14,751 bases of DNA from Bacteroides sp. (GTDB lineage Bacteria > Bacteroidota > Bacteroidia > Bacteroidales > Bacteroidaceae): positions 1 through 14,751 of the forward strand of contig JAJPZL010000176.1 of the NCBI GenBank assembly GCA_021204375.1, written 5' to 3'. Position numbers and translations under genes: made by a program. This document shows, piece after piece, positions 1 through 9,012 of this stretch. The notes beneath the pieces were generated by a model. That model did no database searches. It had not been told where the DNA came from and saw only the letters and a list, made by a program, of their open reading frames with translations. Within the stretch, counting starts at the first letter, position 1. Every line of letters starts with the position of its first letter.

Positions 1-17
1 CTAAAACACATATTAAA

Positions 18-1094
18 ATGTTTAACTCGTTCGGAAATATTTTACGATTGACTAGTTTCGGCGAATCACATGGAAAAGCCATAGGAGGAGTAATAGACGG
101 ATTTCCCGTCGGTATATATATAGACACGGAATTTGTACAGCGGGAACTGGACCGTCGCCGCCCCGGACAATCGGATATTACCACCCCGCGTAAAGAGGGG
201 GATAAAGTAGAATTTCTTTCCGGAATTTTTGAAGGAAAAAGTACCGGATGCTCTATCGGATTTGCCGTATGGAACGAGAACCAGCACTCTTCCGACTACG
301 ACAACATGAAAAACCTTTACCGTCCTTCCCATGCCGATTACACCTACCGGGCAAAATATGGTATCCGCGACCATCGCGGAGGAGGACGTTCCTCCGCCCG
401 GGAAACCATTTCCAGGGTAGTAGCCGGAGCCCTGGCAAAACTGGCATTAAAGCAACTGAACATAAAGATCACTGCTTACACCTCACAGGTAGGTCCTATC
501 AAAATAGAAGATGATTACCGGAAATACAACCTGGATCTTATCGAGACCAATCCGGTAAGATGTCCGGATCCCGAAAAGGCCCGGGAAATGGAAGATTACA
601 TTCTCGAAGTTAAAAAAGAGGAAGATACCATCGGTGGAGTGATCACCTGTGTGATCAAAGGATGTCCTATCGGCTTAGGACAACCCGTTTTTGGTAAACT
701 GCATGCAGCCCTGGCCAATGGTATGTTAAGTATCAATGCAGCCAAAGCGTTTGAGTACGGAGAAGGCTTTAAAGGGCTCAAACTGAAAGGATCGCAACAA
801 AACGACGTATTCTATAATGAGCACGGAGTTATCCGCACCAGTAGTAACCACTCAGGAGGCATCCAGGGAGGGATCAGTAACGGACAGGATATCTTTTTCC
901 GGGTAGCTTTCAAACCGGTAGCCACCGTACTGATGGAACAACATACGGTAAATGTAGACGGAGTAGACACCATATTAAAAGCGAAAGGAAGACACGATCC
1001 CTGTGTACTACCCAGGGCAGTTCCTATTGTAGAAGCGATGGCAGCCTTAACTATTCTAGACTATTACCTATTAGATAAAACGACCCAATTATAA
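18..1094 (+). CDS. aroC: Chorismate synthase
   Basis: This enzyme converts 5-enolpyruvylshikimate-3-phosphate to chorismate, the last common step of aromatic amino acid and folate synthesis, and uses reduced FMN as cofactor in the cytoplasm. The 358-residue product is full length for the family. Visible family signatures are [16 protein letters not shown] at residues 15-30, the basic DRRRPGQ segment at about 45-51, [10 protein letters not shown] at 121-130, [11 protein letters not shown] at 279-289 and [16 protein letters not shown] at 325-340. The ATG at 18 gives the standard N-terminus (MFNSFGN), so this start is secure. Only 17 bases of upstream sequence are present, so its promoter cannot be judged. 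The next gene, a broken M20 dipeptidase, begins 5 bases after the stop, so the two were probably cotranscribed. No lesion is visible here, in contrast to that downstream neighbour. Confidence 0.98.
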   Translation: MFNSFGNILRLTSFGESHGKAIGGVIDGFPVGIYIDTEFVQRELDRRRPGQSDITTPRKEGDKVEFLSGIFEGKSTGCSIGFAVWNENQHSSDYDNMKNLYRPSHADYTYRAKYGIRDHRGGGRSSARETISRVVAGALAKLALKQLNIKITAYTSQVGPIKIEDDYRKYNLDLIETNPVRCPDPEKAREMEDYILEVKKEEDTIGGVITCVIKGCPIGLGQPVFGKLHAALANGMLSINAAKAFEYGEGFKGLKLKGSQQNDVFYNEHGVIRTSSNHSGGIQGGISNGQDIFFRVAFKPVATVLMEQHTVNVDGVDTILKAKGRHDPCVLPRAVPIVEAMAALTILDYYLLDKTTQL

Positions 1095-1099
1095 ACCTT

Positions 1100-2479
1100 A
1101 TGCAACCATATACCATAAAAAACGATCAGGCAATACATTGTGGAGGAAGAAGATAGAATGCTGGAAGATCTATTTACCCTGTTGCGAATTCCCAGTATCA
1201 GTGCCAAACCGGAACATGCTCCGGACATGCAGGTATGCGCAGAACGCTGGCAGAAGCTCCTGCTGGCAGCGGGAGCAGATAAGACTATGATTCTGCCTAC
1301 AACAGGAAATCCGGTGGTATATGCAGAAAAGATCGTAGATCCTTCCGCCAAAACCGTACTAGTCTATGCCCATTACGATGTGATGCCGGCCGAACCGCTG
1401 GAAAAATAGATCTCTCCCCCTTTCGAACCGGAGATCCGGGACGGATACATTTGGGGAAGAGGAGCGGACGATGATAAAGGGCAGGCTTTTATCCAGGTCA
1501 GAGCATTTGAGTATCTGGTAAAGAACAACCTTCTTACGGTCAATGTCAAATTCCTTTTCGAAGGGGAAGAGGAGATCGGCTCTCCCAATCTGAGAACATG
1601 CTGCCTCGGGAACAAAGAACTCCTGCAGGCAGACGTGATCCTGGTTTCCGATACCAGCATGCTCGGAACAGACCTTCCCTCTCTTACCACAGGACTACGG
1701 GGACTGGCCTATTGGGAAATAGAGGTCACCGGCCCTAACCGGGATCTACACTCGGGCCATTTCGGAGGTGCGGTAGCTAATCCCATTAATGTATTATGCA
1801 ACATCCTATCAAAAATAACCGATGAAAAAGGCAAAATTACCATTCCGGGATTTTATGATACGGTAGAAGAACTCTCCTCTAAAGAGCGTGAAATGCTATC
1901 TTCCCTTCCTTTTGACGAAGAAGCGTACAAAAAAGCCATCGGTGTAAAAGAGTTATCCGGCGAAGAGGGATATACCACCCTGGAGCGGAACAGCTGCCGC
2001 CCCTCTTTTGATATATGCGGTTATAGGGTGGATATACGGGAGAAGGTTCCAAAACAATACTACCCTCTACAGCCCGGGCCAAAGTCTCCTGCCGGTTAGT
2101 TTCCGGCCAGGATCATACTACTATTTCACAGAGATTTTGTGAATATATACAACAACTGGCTCCGGGAACAGTCACCGTCCGGGTAACCCCTATGCACGGA
2201 GGCCAGGGATATATATGCCCCATCGATCATCCCGCCTACCTGGCTGCCGAAAAAGGTTTTGAAAAAGCTTTCGGGAAAAAACCCCTGGCAGTAAGACGGG
2301 GAGGAAGCATTCCGATCATCTTCACTTTTGAAGAAATATTGGGTATAAAAACCATATTAATGGGCTTTGGCCTGGAATCCGATGCGATCCATTCTCCCAA
2401 CGAGAATTTCTCCCTGGATATCCTGAGAAAAGGAATAGAGGCCGTCACTGAATTTTATCTGGAATACAGTAAAAATTAA
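1100..2479 (+). pseudogene. M20-family dipeptidase, broken by two frameshifts and one nonsense codon
   Basis: This is a cytosolic M20 (ArgE/DapE/CNDP-type) zinc dipeptidase of about 455 residues that is now interrupted. Metal-site motifs survive: YAHYDVMPAEP, RGADDDKGQ, EGEEEIGSP, SDTSML and the C-terminal AIHSPNEN. The likely ATG at 1100 opens MQPYTIKNDQAIH, but that frame ends at the TAG 1154-1156. The family sequence EEEDRMLEDLF continues in the frame of 1140, so a single-base frameshift lies near 1136-1141. A TAG at 1407-1409 interrupts PAEPLEK-stop-ISPPFEPEI where a Trp (TGG) is expected. A third lesion near 2020-2028 shifts the frame again: DICGY continues as GGYTGEGSKTILPSTARAK, which stays open to the TAA at 2479. 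The segment RTCCLGN (about 1593-1611) also looks like two compensating indels. The gene probably sat in one operon with aroC and ends just before a terminator. No intact product can be made without recoding. Confidence 0.9.
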
Positions 2480-2510
2480 GTATAATAAGAGCCTCTCCTC
2501 TCTTTTATAA

Positions 2511-2566
2511 ACAGCTCTCCTGAGGAGAAAATCCAGCTTTTCTCTTCAGGAGAGCTGTCGTTTTTT
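2511..2566 (+). terminator. Rho-independent terminator after the aroC/M20 unit
   Basis: Two 21-base arms (2511-2531 and 2538-2558) pair at 20 of 21 positions, the exception being a possible G-U pair. They enclose a 6-base loop, and a run of six T follows at 2561-2566. It lies 31 bases after the M20 stop codon and separates this unit from lysS. Confidence 0.93.
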
Positions 2567-2631
2567 ACCACTACCTAGAGCGGGAACTTCTCTTTTTAGG
2601 CGATTCATAGGTAAATATTGGAAATGTTTCG

Positions 2632-2639
2632 TATTTTTG
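2632..2639 (+). promoter_or_regulatory. Candidate Bacteroidota -7 promoter element for lysS
   Basis: TATTTTTG at 2632-2639 matches the Bacteroidota -7 consensus TAnnTTTG exactly. It lies 28 bases before the lysS ATG and downstream of the preceding terminator, which is where a lysS promoter should be. I see no good TTTG -33 box at the usual 19-21 base spacing; the nearest TTG (2618-2620) is too close. The call rests on one half of the consensus plus position. Confidence 0.45.
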
Positions 2640-2667
2640 CCCCGAATTTGAGTTAATATATAACGAA

Positions 2668-4392
2668 ATGAACATTTTAGAACTAAGTGAACAGGAAATA
2701 ATCAGACGTAACAGCCTGAACGAAATGAAAGCATTCGGTATCGATCCGTACCCTGCTGAAGAGTATGTAACGAATACATTTTCAACTGATATAAAAGAGG
2801 AATTCAAATATGACGAAAATCCTCGCCAGGTATCTGTGGCCGGACGCATTATGAGTCGCCGCATCATGGGCAAATCCTCTTTTATTGAACTCCAGGACTC
2901 AAAAGGACGCATCCAGATATATATTACCCGAGACGATATCTGTCCGGAAGAGAACAAAGACCTTTACAATGTCGTATTTAAAAAGCTCCTGGATATCGGA
3001 GACTTTATCGGGATTGAAGGATTTGTATTCCGTACCCAGATGGGTGAGATCAGTATCCATGCCAGGAAACTGACGGTACTGGCAAAATCACTCCGCCCCC
3101 TTCCCATTGTAAAATACAAAGACGGGGTAGCCTACGACTCATTTGACGACCCGGAACTCCGTTACCGCCAGCGGTATGTAGACCTGGTGGTCAACGAAGG
3201 CATCAAGGATATATTTATCAACCGCAATAAAGTCTATACATCCATGCGGGAATATTTCAACGCTAAAGGATATATGGAAGTAGAAACACCCATCCTGCAG
3301 GCAATTCCCGGAGGAGCCGCTGCCCGCCCCTTTATCACGCATCACAATGCACTGGATATGCCTCTATACCTGCGTATTGCGGATGAGCTCTACCTGAAAC
3401 GTCTTATTGTAGGAGGTTTCGAAGGAGTCTATGAGTTCTCCAAAAACTTCCGGAACGAAGGGATGGACAGAACCCACAATCCTGAATTTACCTGTATGGA
3501 AATTTACGTAGCCTACAAAGATTACAACTGGATGATGGAGTTTACCGAAAAGATGATCGAAAAGATCTGCCTGGACGTGAACGGAACCACCCAGGTAGAG
3601 GTAGGCGGGAATGTGATCGATTTCAAAGCACCCTTCAAACGGGTTACCATGCTGGGAGCCATTCAGGAACATACCGGATACGATCTCAACGGAATGAGCG
3701 AAGAAGAGATCCGGGAAGTATGTAAAAAGCTCAATATGGAGATTGACGAAACTATGGGTAAAAGTAAACTGATCGACGAAATATTCGGCGAATTCTGTGA
3801 AGGCCATTATATACAACCCACCTTTATTACCGATTATCCCATTGAAATGTCTCCTCTGACCAAGAAACATCGCAACAATCCGGAACTCACGGAAAGATTT
3901 GAATTAATGGTGAACGGAAAAGAGCTTTGTAATGCCTATTCAGAGCTCAATGACCCGATTGATCAGCTGGAGCGTTTTCAGGATCAGTTGCGCCTGAGCG
4001 AAAAGGGAGATGACGAAGCCATGTTCATTGATATGGACTTTGTACGCGCACTCGAGTACGGTATGCCCCCCACTTCGGGAATGGGTATCGGTATGGACCG
4101 CCTGGTGATGCTGATAACGGGACAGACTGCCATTCAGGAAGTACTTTTTTTCCCGCAGATGCGTCCCGAGAAAACGATTAAAAAAGATCCTGTATCCAGA
4201 TATACTGAAATAGGAATTCCCCAGGAGTGGGTACCGGTCATTCACAAAGCCGGTTACAATCTTCTGGAAGAGCTGAAAGATATAAATCCGCAAAAAGTAC
4301 ACCAGGAAATCTGCGGGGTTAATAAAAAATATAAGCTCGAATTGACAGCTCCTTCCGTGAACGAAGTAGCCGAATGGATCAGTAAAATTTAA
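2668..4392 (+). CDS. lysS: Lysyl-tRNA synthetase, class II
   Basis: This enzyme charges tRNA-Lys with lysine using ATP in the cytoplasm. The 574-residue protein has an N-terminal OB-fold anticodon-binding domain (about residues 50-145) followed by the class II catalytic core. Motif 1 is in [14 protein letters not shown] (197-210), motif 2 is [20 protein letters not shown] (261-280), and motif 3 is [15 protein letters not shown] (471-485) followed by the lysine-enzyme hallmark [10 protein letters not shown] (491-500). About 70 residues after motif 3 form an extension not present in the roughly 500-residue E. coli enzyme; Bacteroidota LysRS proteins typically carry it. The ATG at 2668 fits the usual N-terminal length and lies just after a candidate promoter. 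The gene is followed by gpsA and pgi on the same strand, an order I recall from Bacteroides-type genomes. It is intact. Confidence 0.98.
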   Translation: MNILELSEQEIIRRNSLNEMKAFGIDPYPAEEYVTNTFSTDIKEEFKYDENPRQVSVAGRIMSRRIMGKSSFIELQDSKGRIQIYITRDDICPEENKDLYNVVFKKLLDIGDFIGIEGFVFRTQMGEISIHARKLTVLAKSLRPLPIVKYKDGVAYDSFDDPELRYRQRYVDLVVNEGIKDIFINRNKVYTSMREYFNAKGYMEVETPILQAIPGGAAARPFITHHNALDMPLYLRIADELYLKRLIVGGFEGVYEFSKNFRNEGMDRTHNPEFTCMEIYVAYKDYNWMMEFTEKMIEKICLDVNGTTQVEVGGNVIDFKAPFKRVTMLGAIQEHTGYDLNGMSEEEIREVCKKLNMEIDETMGKSKLIDEIFGEFCEGHYIQPTFITDYPIEMSPLTKKHRNNPELTERFELMVNGKELCNAYSELNDPIDQLERFQDQLRLSEKGDDEAMFIDMDFVRALEYGMPPTSGMGIGMDRLVMLITGQTAIQEVLFFPQMRPEKTIKKDPVSRYTEIGIPQEWVPVIHKAGYNLLEELKDINPQKVHQEICGVNKKYKLELTAPSVNEVAEWISKI

Positions 4393-4402
4393 TATCATCA
4401 TC

Positions 4403-4443
4403 TTTTGCAGCAGAAGGATCTTTTCATCCATCCTGCTGCAAAA
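4403..4443. repeat. Inverted repeat between lysS and gpsA
   Basis: An 11-base perfect inverted repeat (arms 4403-4413 and 4433-4443) closes an inner stem of 4 bases (4416-4419 with 4426-4429). It starts 10 bases after the lysS stop. The arms begin with TTTT and end with AAAA, so neither strand has a separate T-tract after the hairpin. It may be a weak terminator or attenuator or an mRNA-stabilising 3' hairpin. Its role is not certain. Confidence 0.6.
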
Positions 4444-4480
4444 TTTGTATGGTACAGATAGTAATTCATACTAATTTATA

Positions 4481-5476
4481 ATGAAATTACCTGGAAAAAT
4501 AGCGATCATAGGAGGAGGAAGCTGGGCCACAGCCATTGCCAAAATGGTATTGGCACAGGAAGAGACGATCAACTGGTATATGCGCCGGAACGATCGCATA
4601 GCTGATTTTAAAAAACTGGGACACAACCCGGCCTATCTTACTTCGGTAAAATTTGATATCCGGCGTATCAACTTCAACTCCAACATCAATGAAATCGTAA
4701 AGGACTCAGATACGTTGATCTTTGTTACCCCTTCCCCCTTCCTGAAATCCCACCTCAAAAAGCTTAAAATCAAGATAAAAGATAAATTTATCATCACTGC
4801 CATTAAAGGGATCGTACCCGATGAGAACCTGATCGTTTCAGACTATTTCAATAAAGTCTATGGGGTACCTCCCGAGAACGTAGCCGTTCTGGCAGGACCC
4901 TGTCATGCCGAAGAGGTAGCCCTGGAAAGATTATCTTACCTGACAATCGCCTGCCCGGATATGGATAAAGCCCGCATGTTTGCTCGTAAAATGGCAGGAA
5001 GCTATATAAAGACCTCCGTAAGTGCCGATATTTCCGGTATTGAATACAGTTCGGTCCTTAAAAATGTGTATGCGATCGCCTCCGGTATTTGCAGCGGATT
5101 AAAATATGGAGATAACTTCCAGGCTGTACTGATGGCCAATGCGATACAGGAGATGAACCGGTTCCTGAAAACCGTCTATCCGGTAGACCGAAGCATAGAT
5201 GATTCCGTTTATCTGGGAGATTTATTGGTAACCGCCTATTCCAATTTCAGCAGAAATCGTATCTTTGGTACCATGATCGGGAAAGGATATTCGGTAAAGA
5301 GTGCCCAGATAGAGATGGAGATGATCGCAGAAGGCTACTACGGAACCAAATGCATTAAGGAGATTAACAAACATTTCCACGTAAATATGCCGATCTTGGA
5401 TGCGGTTTACAATATTTTATACGAACGCATCTCACCGACAATAGAGATTAAATTACTAACTGATTCAATCAGATAA
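4481..5476 (+). CDS. gpsA: Glycerol-3-phosphate dehydrogenase [NAD(P)+]
   Basis: This enzyme reduces dihydroxyacetone phosphate to sn-glycerol-3-phosphate with NAD(P)H, supplying the backbone for phospholipid synthesis. The 331-residue product has the usual length. The N-terminal Rossmann fold shows [14 protein letters not shown] (7-20). The substrate-site segment AIKGI holds the conserved Lys at about 109, followed by [11 protein letters not shown] (137-147). The catalytic Lys lies in [12 protein letters not shown] (about 194), and [18 protein letters not shown] (246-263) and EGYYGTKCI (284-292) complete the C-terminal helical domain. The start ATG at 4481 places the nucleotide-binding motif at its normal distance. 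pgi starts 5 bases after its stop, so the two genes are almost certainly cotranscribed. No damage is seen. Confidence 0.97.
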   Translation: MKLPGKIAIIGGGSWATAIAKMVLAQEETINWYMRRNDRIADFKKLGHNPAYLTSVKFDIRRINFNSNINEIVKDSDTLIFVTPSPFLKSHLKKLKIKIKDKFIITAIKGIVPDENLIVSDYFNKVYGVPPENVAVLAGPCHAEEVALERLSYLTIACPDMDKARMFARKMAGSYIKTSVSADISGIEYSSVLKNVYAIASGICSGLKYGDNFQAVLMANAIQEMNRFLKTVYPVDRSIDDSVYLGDLLVTAYSNFSRNRIFGTMIGKGYSVKSAQIEMEMIAEGYYGTKCIKEINKHFHVNMPILDAVYNILYERISPTIEIKLLTDSIR

Positions 5477-5481
5477 TATTT

Positions 5482-6831
5482 ATGAGCATGAAAAGCATTA
5501 GTTTAAACATTGAAAAAGTACTTGGATTTATCCCCCGGGAGACAATCGCAGGTTACGAGGCACAGGTAAAAGTTGTTATGGATGCATTGCACCATAAAAC
5601 GGGTAAAGGGAACGATTTTTTAGGTTGGCTGGACCTTCCCTCCTCCATCACTCCGGAGCAACTGGCAGATATCAACAATACCGCTGCTACCCTGAGAGAG
5701 AACTGTGAAGTAGTGGTGATTGCCGGTATAGGCGGAAGTTACCTGGGTGCCAAAGCTGTGATCGAAGCTCTTTCCAACAGTTTCACCTGGTTGCAACCCC
5801 GTAATTCGGCTCCCTACATTGTATATGCCGGACACAATATCGGGGAAGATTACCTGTATGAACTGACGGAATACCTGAAAGATAAGAAGTTCGGGGTGAT
5901 CAATATCTCCAAATCGGGAACGACCACCGAAACAGCCCTTGCTTTCCGTCTGCTGAAAAAACAGTGTGAAGATCAGCGTGGGAAAGAGACAGCAAAAAAA
6001 GTGATCGTGGCCATTACCGATGCCCACAAAGGTGCCGCCCGTACTACAGCCGATCAGGAAGGATACAAAACATTTGTCATTCCCGATGATGTAGGCGGAC
6101 GTTTCTCTGTACTTACTCCGGTAGGATTATTGCCGATTGCAGTAGCAGGATATGATATTACCAAACTGGTAGAGGGCGCTCAAACAATAGAAACAGCCTG
6201 CGGTCCGGATACCTCTTTTGTAGAGAACATTGCCGCTCAATATGCAGCGACACGCAACGCACTCTATGCAGCCAGAAAAAAGATCGAGATCCTGGTCAAC
6301 TACAATCCTAAACTTCACTACGTCAGTGAATGGTGGAAACAACTTTACGGAGAATCCGAAGGAAAAGAGCACAAAGGTATTTTCCCGGCATCCGTAGATT
6401 TTTCAACCGACCTTCACTCCATGGGACAATGGATCCAGGAAGGAGAACGCACCATCTTCGAAACCGTTATTTCTGTAGAGAAGACCCAACACTCGTTAAA
6501 AGTACCTTCGGATGAAGCCAACTTAGACGGTCTCAATTTCCTGGCAGGAAAAAGAGTAGACGAAGTAAACAAGATGGCAGAACTGGGAACACAGATCGCT
6601 CATGTAGACGGAGGTGTTCCAAATATGCGTATCCTGGTGCCGGAAGTAAACGAATACTATATCGGTGAATTACTTTATTTCTTTGAAAAAGCCTGCGGGA
6701 TCAGTGGCTACATTCTGGGAGTGAATCCGTTCGACCAGCCGGGAGTAGAAGCTTACAAGAAAAATATGTTTGCCCTTCTGAACAAACCCGGTTACGAAGA
6801 GGAATCAAAAGCCATTCAGGCCCGCTTGTAA
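5482..6831 (+). CDS. pgi: Glucose-6-phosphate isomerase
   Basis: This enzyme interconverts glucose-6-phosphate and fructose-6-phosphate in glycolysis and gluconeogenesis. The 449-residue protein belongs to the short bacterial form (about 445-450 residues) rather than the roughly 550-residue E. coli type. Sugar-phosphate-binding SIS motifs are visible: [11 protein letters not shown] (82-92), [15 protein letters not shown] (141-155) and [18 protein letters not shown] (201-218). The catalytic Glu lies in [10 protein letters not shown] (290-299), and the C-terminal signature is [20 protein letters not shown] (406-425). An alternative in-frame ATG lies two codons downstream (MKSISLN); I keep 5482 because it is first and only 5 bases from gpsA. 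A strong terminator follows 19 bases after the stop. The gene is intact. Confidence 0.98.
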   Translation: MSMKSISLNIEKVLGFIPRETIAGYEAQVKVVMDALHHKTGKGNDFLGWLDLPSSITPEQLADINNTAATLRENCEVVVIAGIGGSYLGAKAVIEALSNSFTWLQPRNSAPYIVYAGHNIGEDYLYELTEYLKDKKFGVINISKSGTTTETALAFRLLKKQCEDQRGKETAKKVIVAITDAHKGAARTTADQEGYKTFVIPDDVGGRFSVLTPVGLLPIAVAGYDITKLVEGAQTIETACGPDTSFVENIAAQYAATRNALYAARKKIEILVNYNPKLHYVSEWWKQLYGESEGKEHKGIFPASVDFSTDLHSMGQWIQEGERTIFETVISVEKTQHSLKVPSDEANLDGLNFLAGKRVDEVNKMAELGTQIAHVDGGVPNMRILVPEVNEYYIGELLYFFEKACGISGYILGVNPFDQPGVEAYKKNMFALLNKPGYEEESKAIQARL

Positions 6832-6850
6832 TACATAAGCGATACCTTAT

Positions 6851-6890
6851 ACAGAAAAGGATATCCAACCGGATATCCTTTTCTGTTTTT
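6851..6890 (+). terminator. Rho-independent terminator after pgi
   Basis: Perfect 16-base arms (6851-6866 and 6871-6886) flank a 4-base loop AACC and run into a T-tract ending at 6890. It closes the gpsA-pgi transcript 19 bases after the pgi stop. The right arm ends in TTTTCTGT, so its last base is also the start of the T-run. Confidence 0.95.
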
Positions 6891-7005
6891 AAAGCTCCTT
6901 TAACCGGACAAAGATTAAAAATTCCTCTATTAAGTCCGGAAATTGCCTTTTTACCCACACCTCCAGGCTATTATTGCATTTTTAAAATCCTATTCAAAAA
7001 GAGAC

Positions 7006-7380
7006 ATGCATATGATCAAGGAAATTCTCTCTCCGGTACTCCTGTTACTGGTTCTCTCCGGTTGCCCTACTCCCACAGTAAAAATCCATACGCCGGGAGA
7101 TTCCATTATGGAATATCCGTCCGTGGGAATTAGATATTACCACTCCGCAACACCTTCTGTACGACACCAAAGTACAATATAACCAGATAGAGAAAGAAGA
7201 TATGAACCTACTGACAACAGTGCTGAAATGAGATCGCATACCATCCCTCTTTCAGTCCGAGTAGATGAAAAAGAGAACTATTACATCCGTATCTACCCCT
7301 GGAGTGAAAAACAAACCACTCAAAGCTATCTGTGCCTTTATAAACTCTGTTTTACCGGGGTACTTTGTACCCCGGAGTAG
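7006..7380 (+). pseudogene. Remnant of a secreted lipoprotein gene, possibly pectin-related
   Basis: I do not firmly recognise this gene. It starts with MHMIKEILSPVLLLLVLSGC, a clear lipoprotein signal with lipobox VLSGC, followed by VKIHTPGDSIM, which resembles the GDSxM start of GDSL/CE12-type acetylesterases. The first frame then ends at the TAA 7180-7182. From about 7115 a different frame reads a protein-like stretch (IRPWELDITTPQHLLYDTK) up to the TGA 7229-7231. The first frame resumes with SHTIPLSVRVDEKENYYIRI, then YPWSEKQTTQSYLCLYKLCF, and stops at 7378-7380. That end resembles the FYLRxYPW...LCLxDV beta-sandwich segment seen in Bacteroidota pectin esterases and lyases. It reads as the two ends of a larger gene joined by deletion, with frameshifts. 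It faces the pectinase operon convergently. The family link is inference from short matches. Confidence 0.4.
7355..7375. repeat. GC-rich hairpin between convergent units
   Basis: Perfect 9-base arms (7355-7363 and 7367-7375) enclose a 3-base TTT loop. The hairpin ends 3 bases before the last stop codon of the lipoprotein remnant and lies 64 bases beyond the restored end of the GH51 gene. Neither strand has a T-tract after it. It could still act as a transcription-ending or RNA-stabilising hairpin between the two convergent units. Confidence 0.5.
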
Positions 7381-7438
7381 CAGGAAGAGATAGGCCCATA
7401 GTCCTGGTGCTTCCTCTCTCTATAATTGTATTTTCAGT

Positions 7439-7500
7439 TTACCGGAGAGAAATAGTTACTACAGATTTTGCCGATAATTTCAATGTCAGCGCATTATTTT
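7439..7500 (-). pseudogene. Out-of-frame C-terminal tail of the GH51 gene
   Basis: Just upstream of the current GH51 stop, the coding strand has an A4 run at 7497-7500. If one A is added, the frame continues from ARFK into [19 protein letters not shown] and ends at a TAA at 7439-7441. That is the usual GH51 ending: a beta-strand with an alternating hydrophobic pattern and an AKSVV-type motif. The restored gene would encode 524 residues, close to the family norm. The tail is therefore coding DNA cut off by a 1-base deletion. Confidence 0.85.
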
Positions 7501-9012
7501 GAAACGGGCATTGCTGAAATCTTTCAATGTAATGTTATCAGGAGACTCAAACGAGTTATAGGTATGAACATCATCAGAGGTGACTATTTTTGCTCCTGCA
7601 ATATTCTTCAGGTTATCTCCTCTCAACTGACAGGTAATCTCTACATCGTTCTTTAAATCCACATTGACCAGAGAAACATGTACTGTTCCGTTACTGTCCT
7701 TAGAGGCCGAAGCACTTACCTGGTCCAGGGTTATATGGTTATGGGTATATTTACCACACTCCAGCTCCAGCGGTAACAAGGTTGCTTCCTGGTGCACTTT
7801 ATACATATCAAAAACATGGTAGGTAGGTGTCAGGATCATCTCTTCTCCCCGGGTCAGGAATAAAGCCTGAAGCACATTCACCAGCTGGGCAATATTGGCC
7901 ATCTTTACTCTCTCTGCATGTTTATGGAATACATTGAAGGTAACACCCGTCAGAATAGCGTCGCACAGTGTATTTTGCTGATACAGGAATCCCGGATTGG
8001 TTCCCGGCTCTACCTGATACCAGGAGCCCCACTCGTCTACCACTAATGCTACTCTTTTCGCCGGATCGTATTTATCCATAATGTTCGTGTGTTTGGTGAT
8101 CAGTTCATCCATGAACCAGGCCCTGTCAATAGTTTGGATATAATCGTATTCATCAAACTTTACCGCATCTCCTTTTTTATTCCAGCCGTTCGGATAGGAA
8201 TAATGGTGTAAAGATACGCCCCATTTCAGATTGGTGTGGATATCCCTCATCATCACCTCCATCCATCTGTAGTCATCGATATTCGGGCCACCTGCAATCC
8301 TCATCAGGCGGTTATCCCCGTAGTTGCGGCAGTATGTAGCATACTGACGGTAATACTGGGCATACATTTCAGGAGTCATGTGGCCCCCACAGCCCCAGTT
8401 CTCGTTCCCGACTCCAAAGTATTGAACCTTCCAGGGTTTTTCACGTCCGTTCTTCCGGCGAAGATTGGCCATCGGGCTCTCACCGTCAAAAGTCATATAC
8501 TCTACCCATTTGGACATCTCCTCCACAGTACCACTCCCCATGTTCCCGCAAATGTAGGGTTCGGTTCCCAATACCTCACACAGATCCAGGAATTCATGGG
8601 TACCAAAAGAGTTATCCTCTACTACACCTCCCCAATGGGTATTGATCATTTTAGGACGTTCACTACGCGGCCCGATACCACCCATCCAATGATATTCATC
8701 GGCAAAGCATCCGCCCGGCCAGCGAAGGTTGGGTACTTTTATTTGTTTAAGCGCATCAATAATATCATTACGCACCCCGTTCGTATGTGGGATAGAAGAG
8801 TTCTCCCCTACCCACAGACCATTATAGATACAACGCCCCAGATGTTCGGAGAAGTGTCCATAAATATGTTTACTGATAGTGGTCTGCCCCAGGTCCGTGT
8901 TTATTACGATCCCGGCTTTGTCTTGTGCCTGGACAGCTAAAGTGCCGGCCAGCATACATGTAACGATTAAATTCTCATAGCAAATAATTTTATTTTTCAG
9001 AGTTGTTTTCAT
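7486..9012 (-). CDS. GH51 alpha-L-arabinofuranosidase, secreted; C-terminus frameshifted
   Basis: This enzyme removes terminal alpha-L-arabinofuranosyl residues from arabinan or arabinoxylan side chains. The ATG at 9012 opens a 508-residue protein with an N-terminal signal sequence ending near [10 protein letters not shown] (21-30), so it is probably exported; an upstream in-frame start would place unrelated residues ahead of this signal. The catalytic barrel shows [10 protein letters not shown] (96-105), the acid/base Glu204 in GVGNENWG (200-207), SLHHYSYP (267-274) and the nucleophile Glu327 in VVDEWGSWY (324-332). The C-terminal beta-sandwich ends abruptly at NARFKIMR, because a 1-base deletion in an A-run (7497-7500) replaces the last 19 residues with three. 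Catalytic residues are untouched, so activity may survive, although the lost strand could affect folding. The start overlaps the stop of the upstream GH28 gene by 4 bases (ATGA), suggesting translational coupling in a pectin operon. Confidence 0.92.
   Translation of the reverse strand: MKTTLKNKIICYENLIVTCMLAGTLAVQAQDKAGIVINTDLGQTTISKHIYGHFSEHLGRCIYNGLWVGENSSIPHTNGVRNDIIDALKQIKVPNLRWPGGCFADEYHWMGGIGPRSERPKMINTHWGGVVEDNSFGTHEFLDLCEVLGTEPYICGNMGSGTVEEMSKWVEYMTFDGESPMANLRRKNGREKPWKVQYFGVGNENWGCGGHMTPEMYAQYYRQYATYCRNYGDNRLMRIAGGPNIDDYRWMEVMMRDIHTNLKWGVSLHHYSYPNGWNKKGDAVKFDEYDYIQTIDRAWFMDELITKHTNIMDKYDPAKRVALVVDEWGSWYQVEPGTNPGFLYQQNTLCDAILTGVTFNVFHKHAERVKMANIAQLVNVLQALFLTRGEEMILTPTYHVFDMYKVHQEATLLPLELECGKYTHNHITLDQVSASASKDSNGTVHVSLVNVDLKNDVEITCQLRGDNLKNIAGAKIVTSDDVHTYNSFESPDNITLKDFSNARFKIMR

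Noticed and set aside
1407..1409. Programmed stop readthrough or selenocysteine/pyrrolysine insertion in the M20 gene.
   Set aside because: The codon is TAG at a likely Trp site, there is no obvious downstream hairpin element, and two separate frameshifts also break the gene.
3364..3870. A 168-codon - strand open frame inside lysS.
   Set aside because: It is antisense to the conserved LysRS catalytic core and is explained by codon bias of lysS.
4444..4480. A Bacteroidota promoter (TTTG at 4444-4447 with TAATTTAT near 4472) for gpsA.
   Set aside because: The spacing is 24 bases, the -7 box lacks the final G, and it would touch the ATG at 4481, so the match is not convincing.
6891..7005. A possible regulatory or attachment site with short CCGGAC/GTCCGG inverted repeats downstream of the pgi terminator.
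   Set aside because: The repeats are only 6 bases with a long spacer, and CCGG is very common throughout this sequence.
8236..8940. A 234-codon + strand open frame opposite the GH51 gene.
   Set aside because: It is the antisense shadow of a strongly supported GH51 coding region and its translation shows no recognisable domain.
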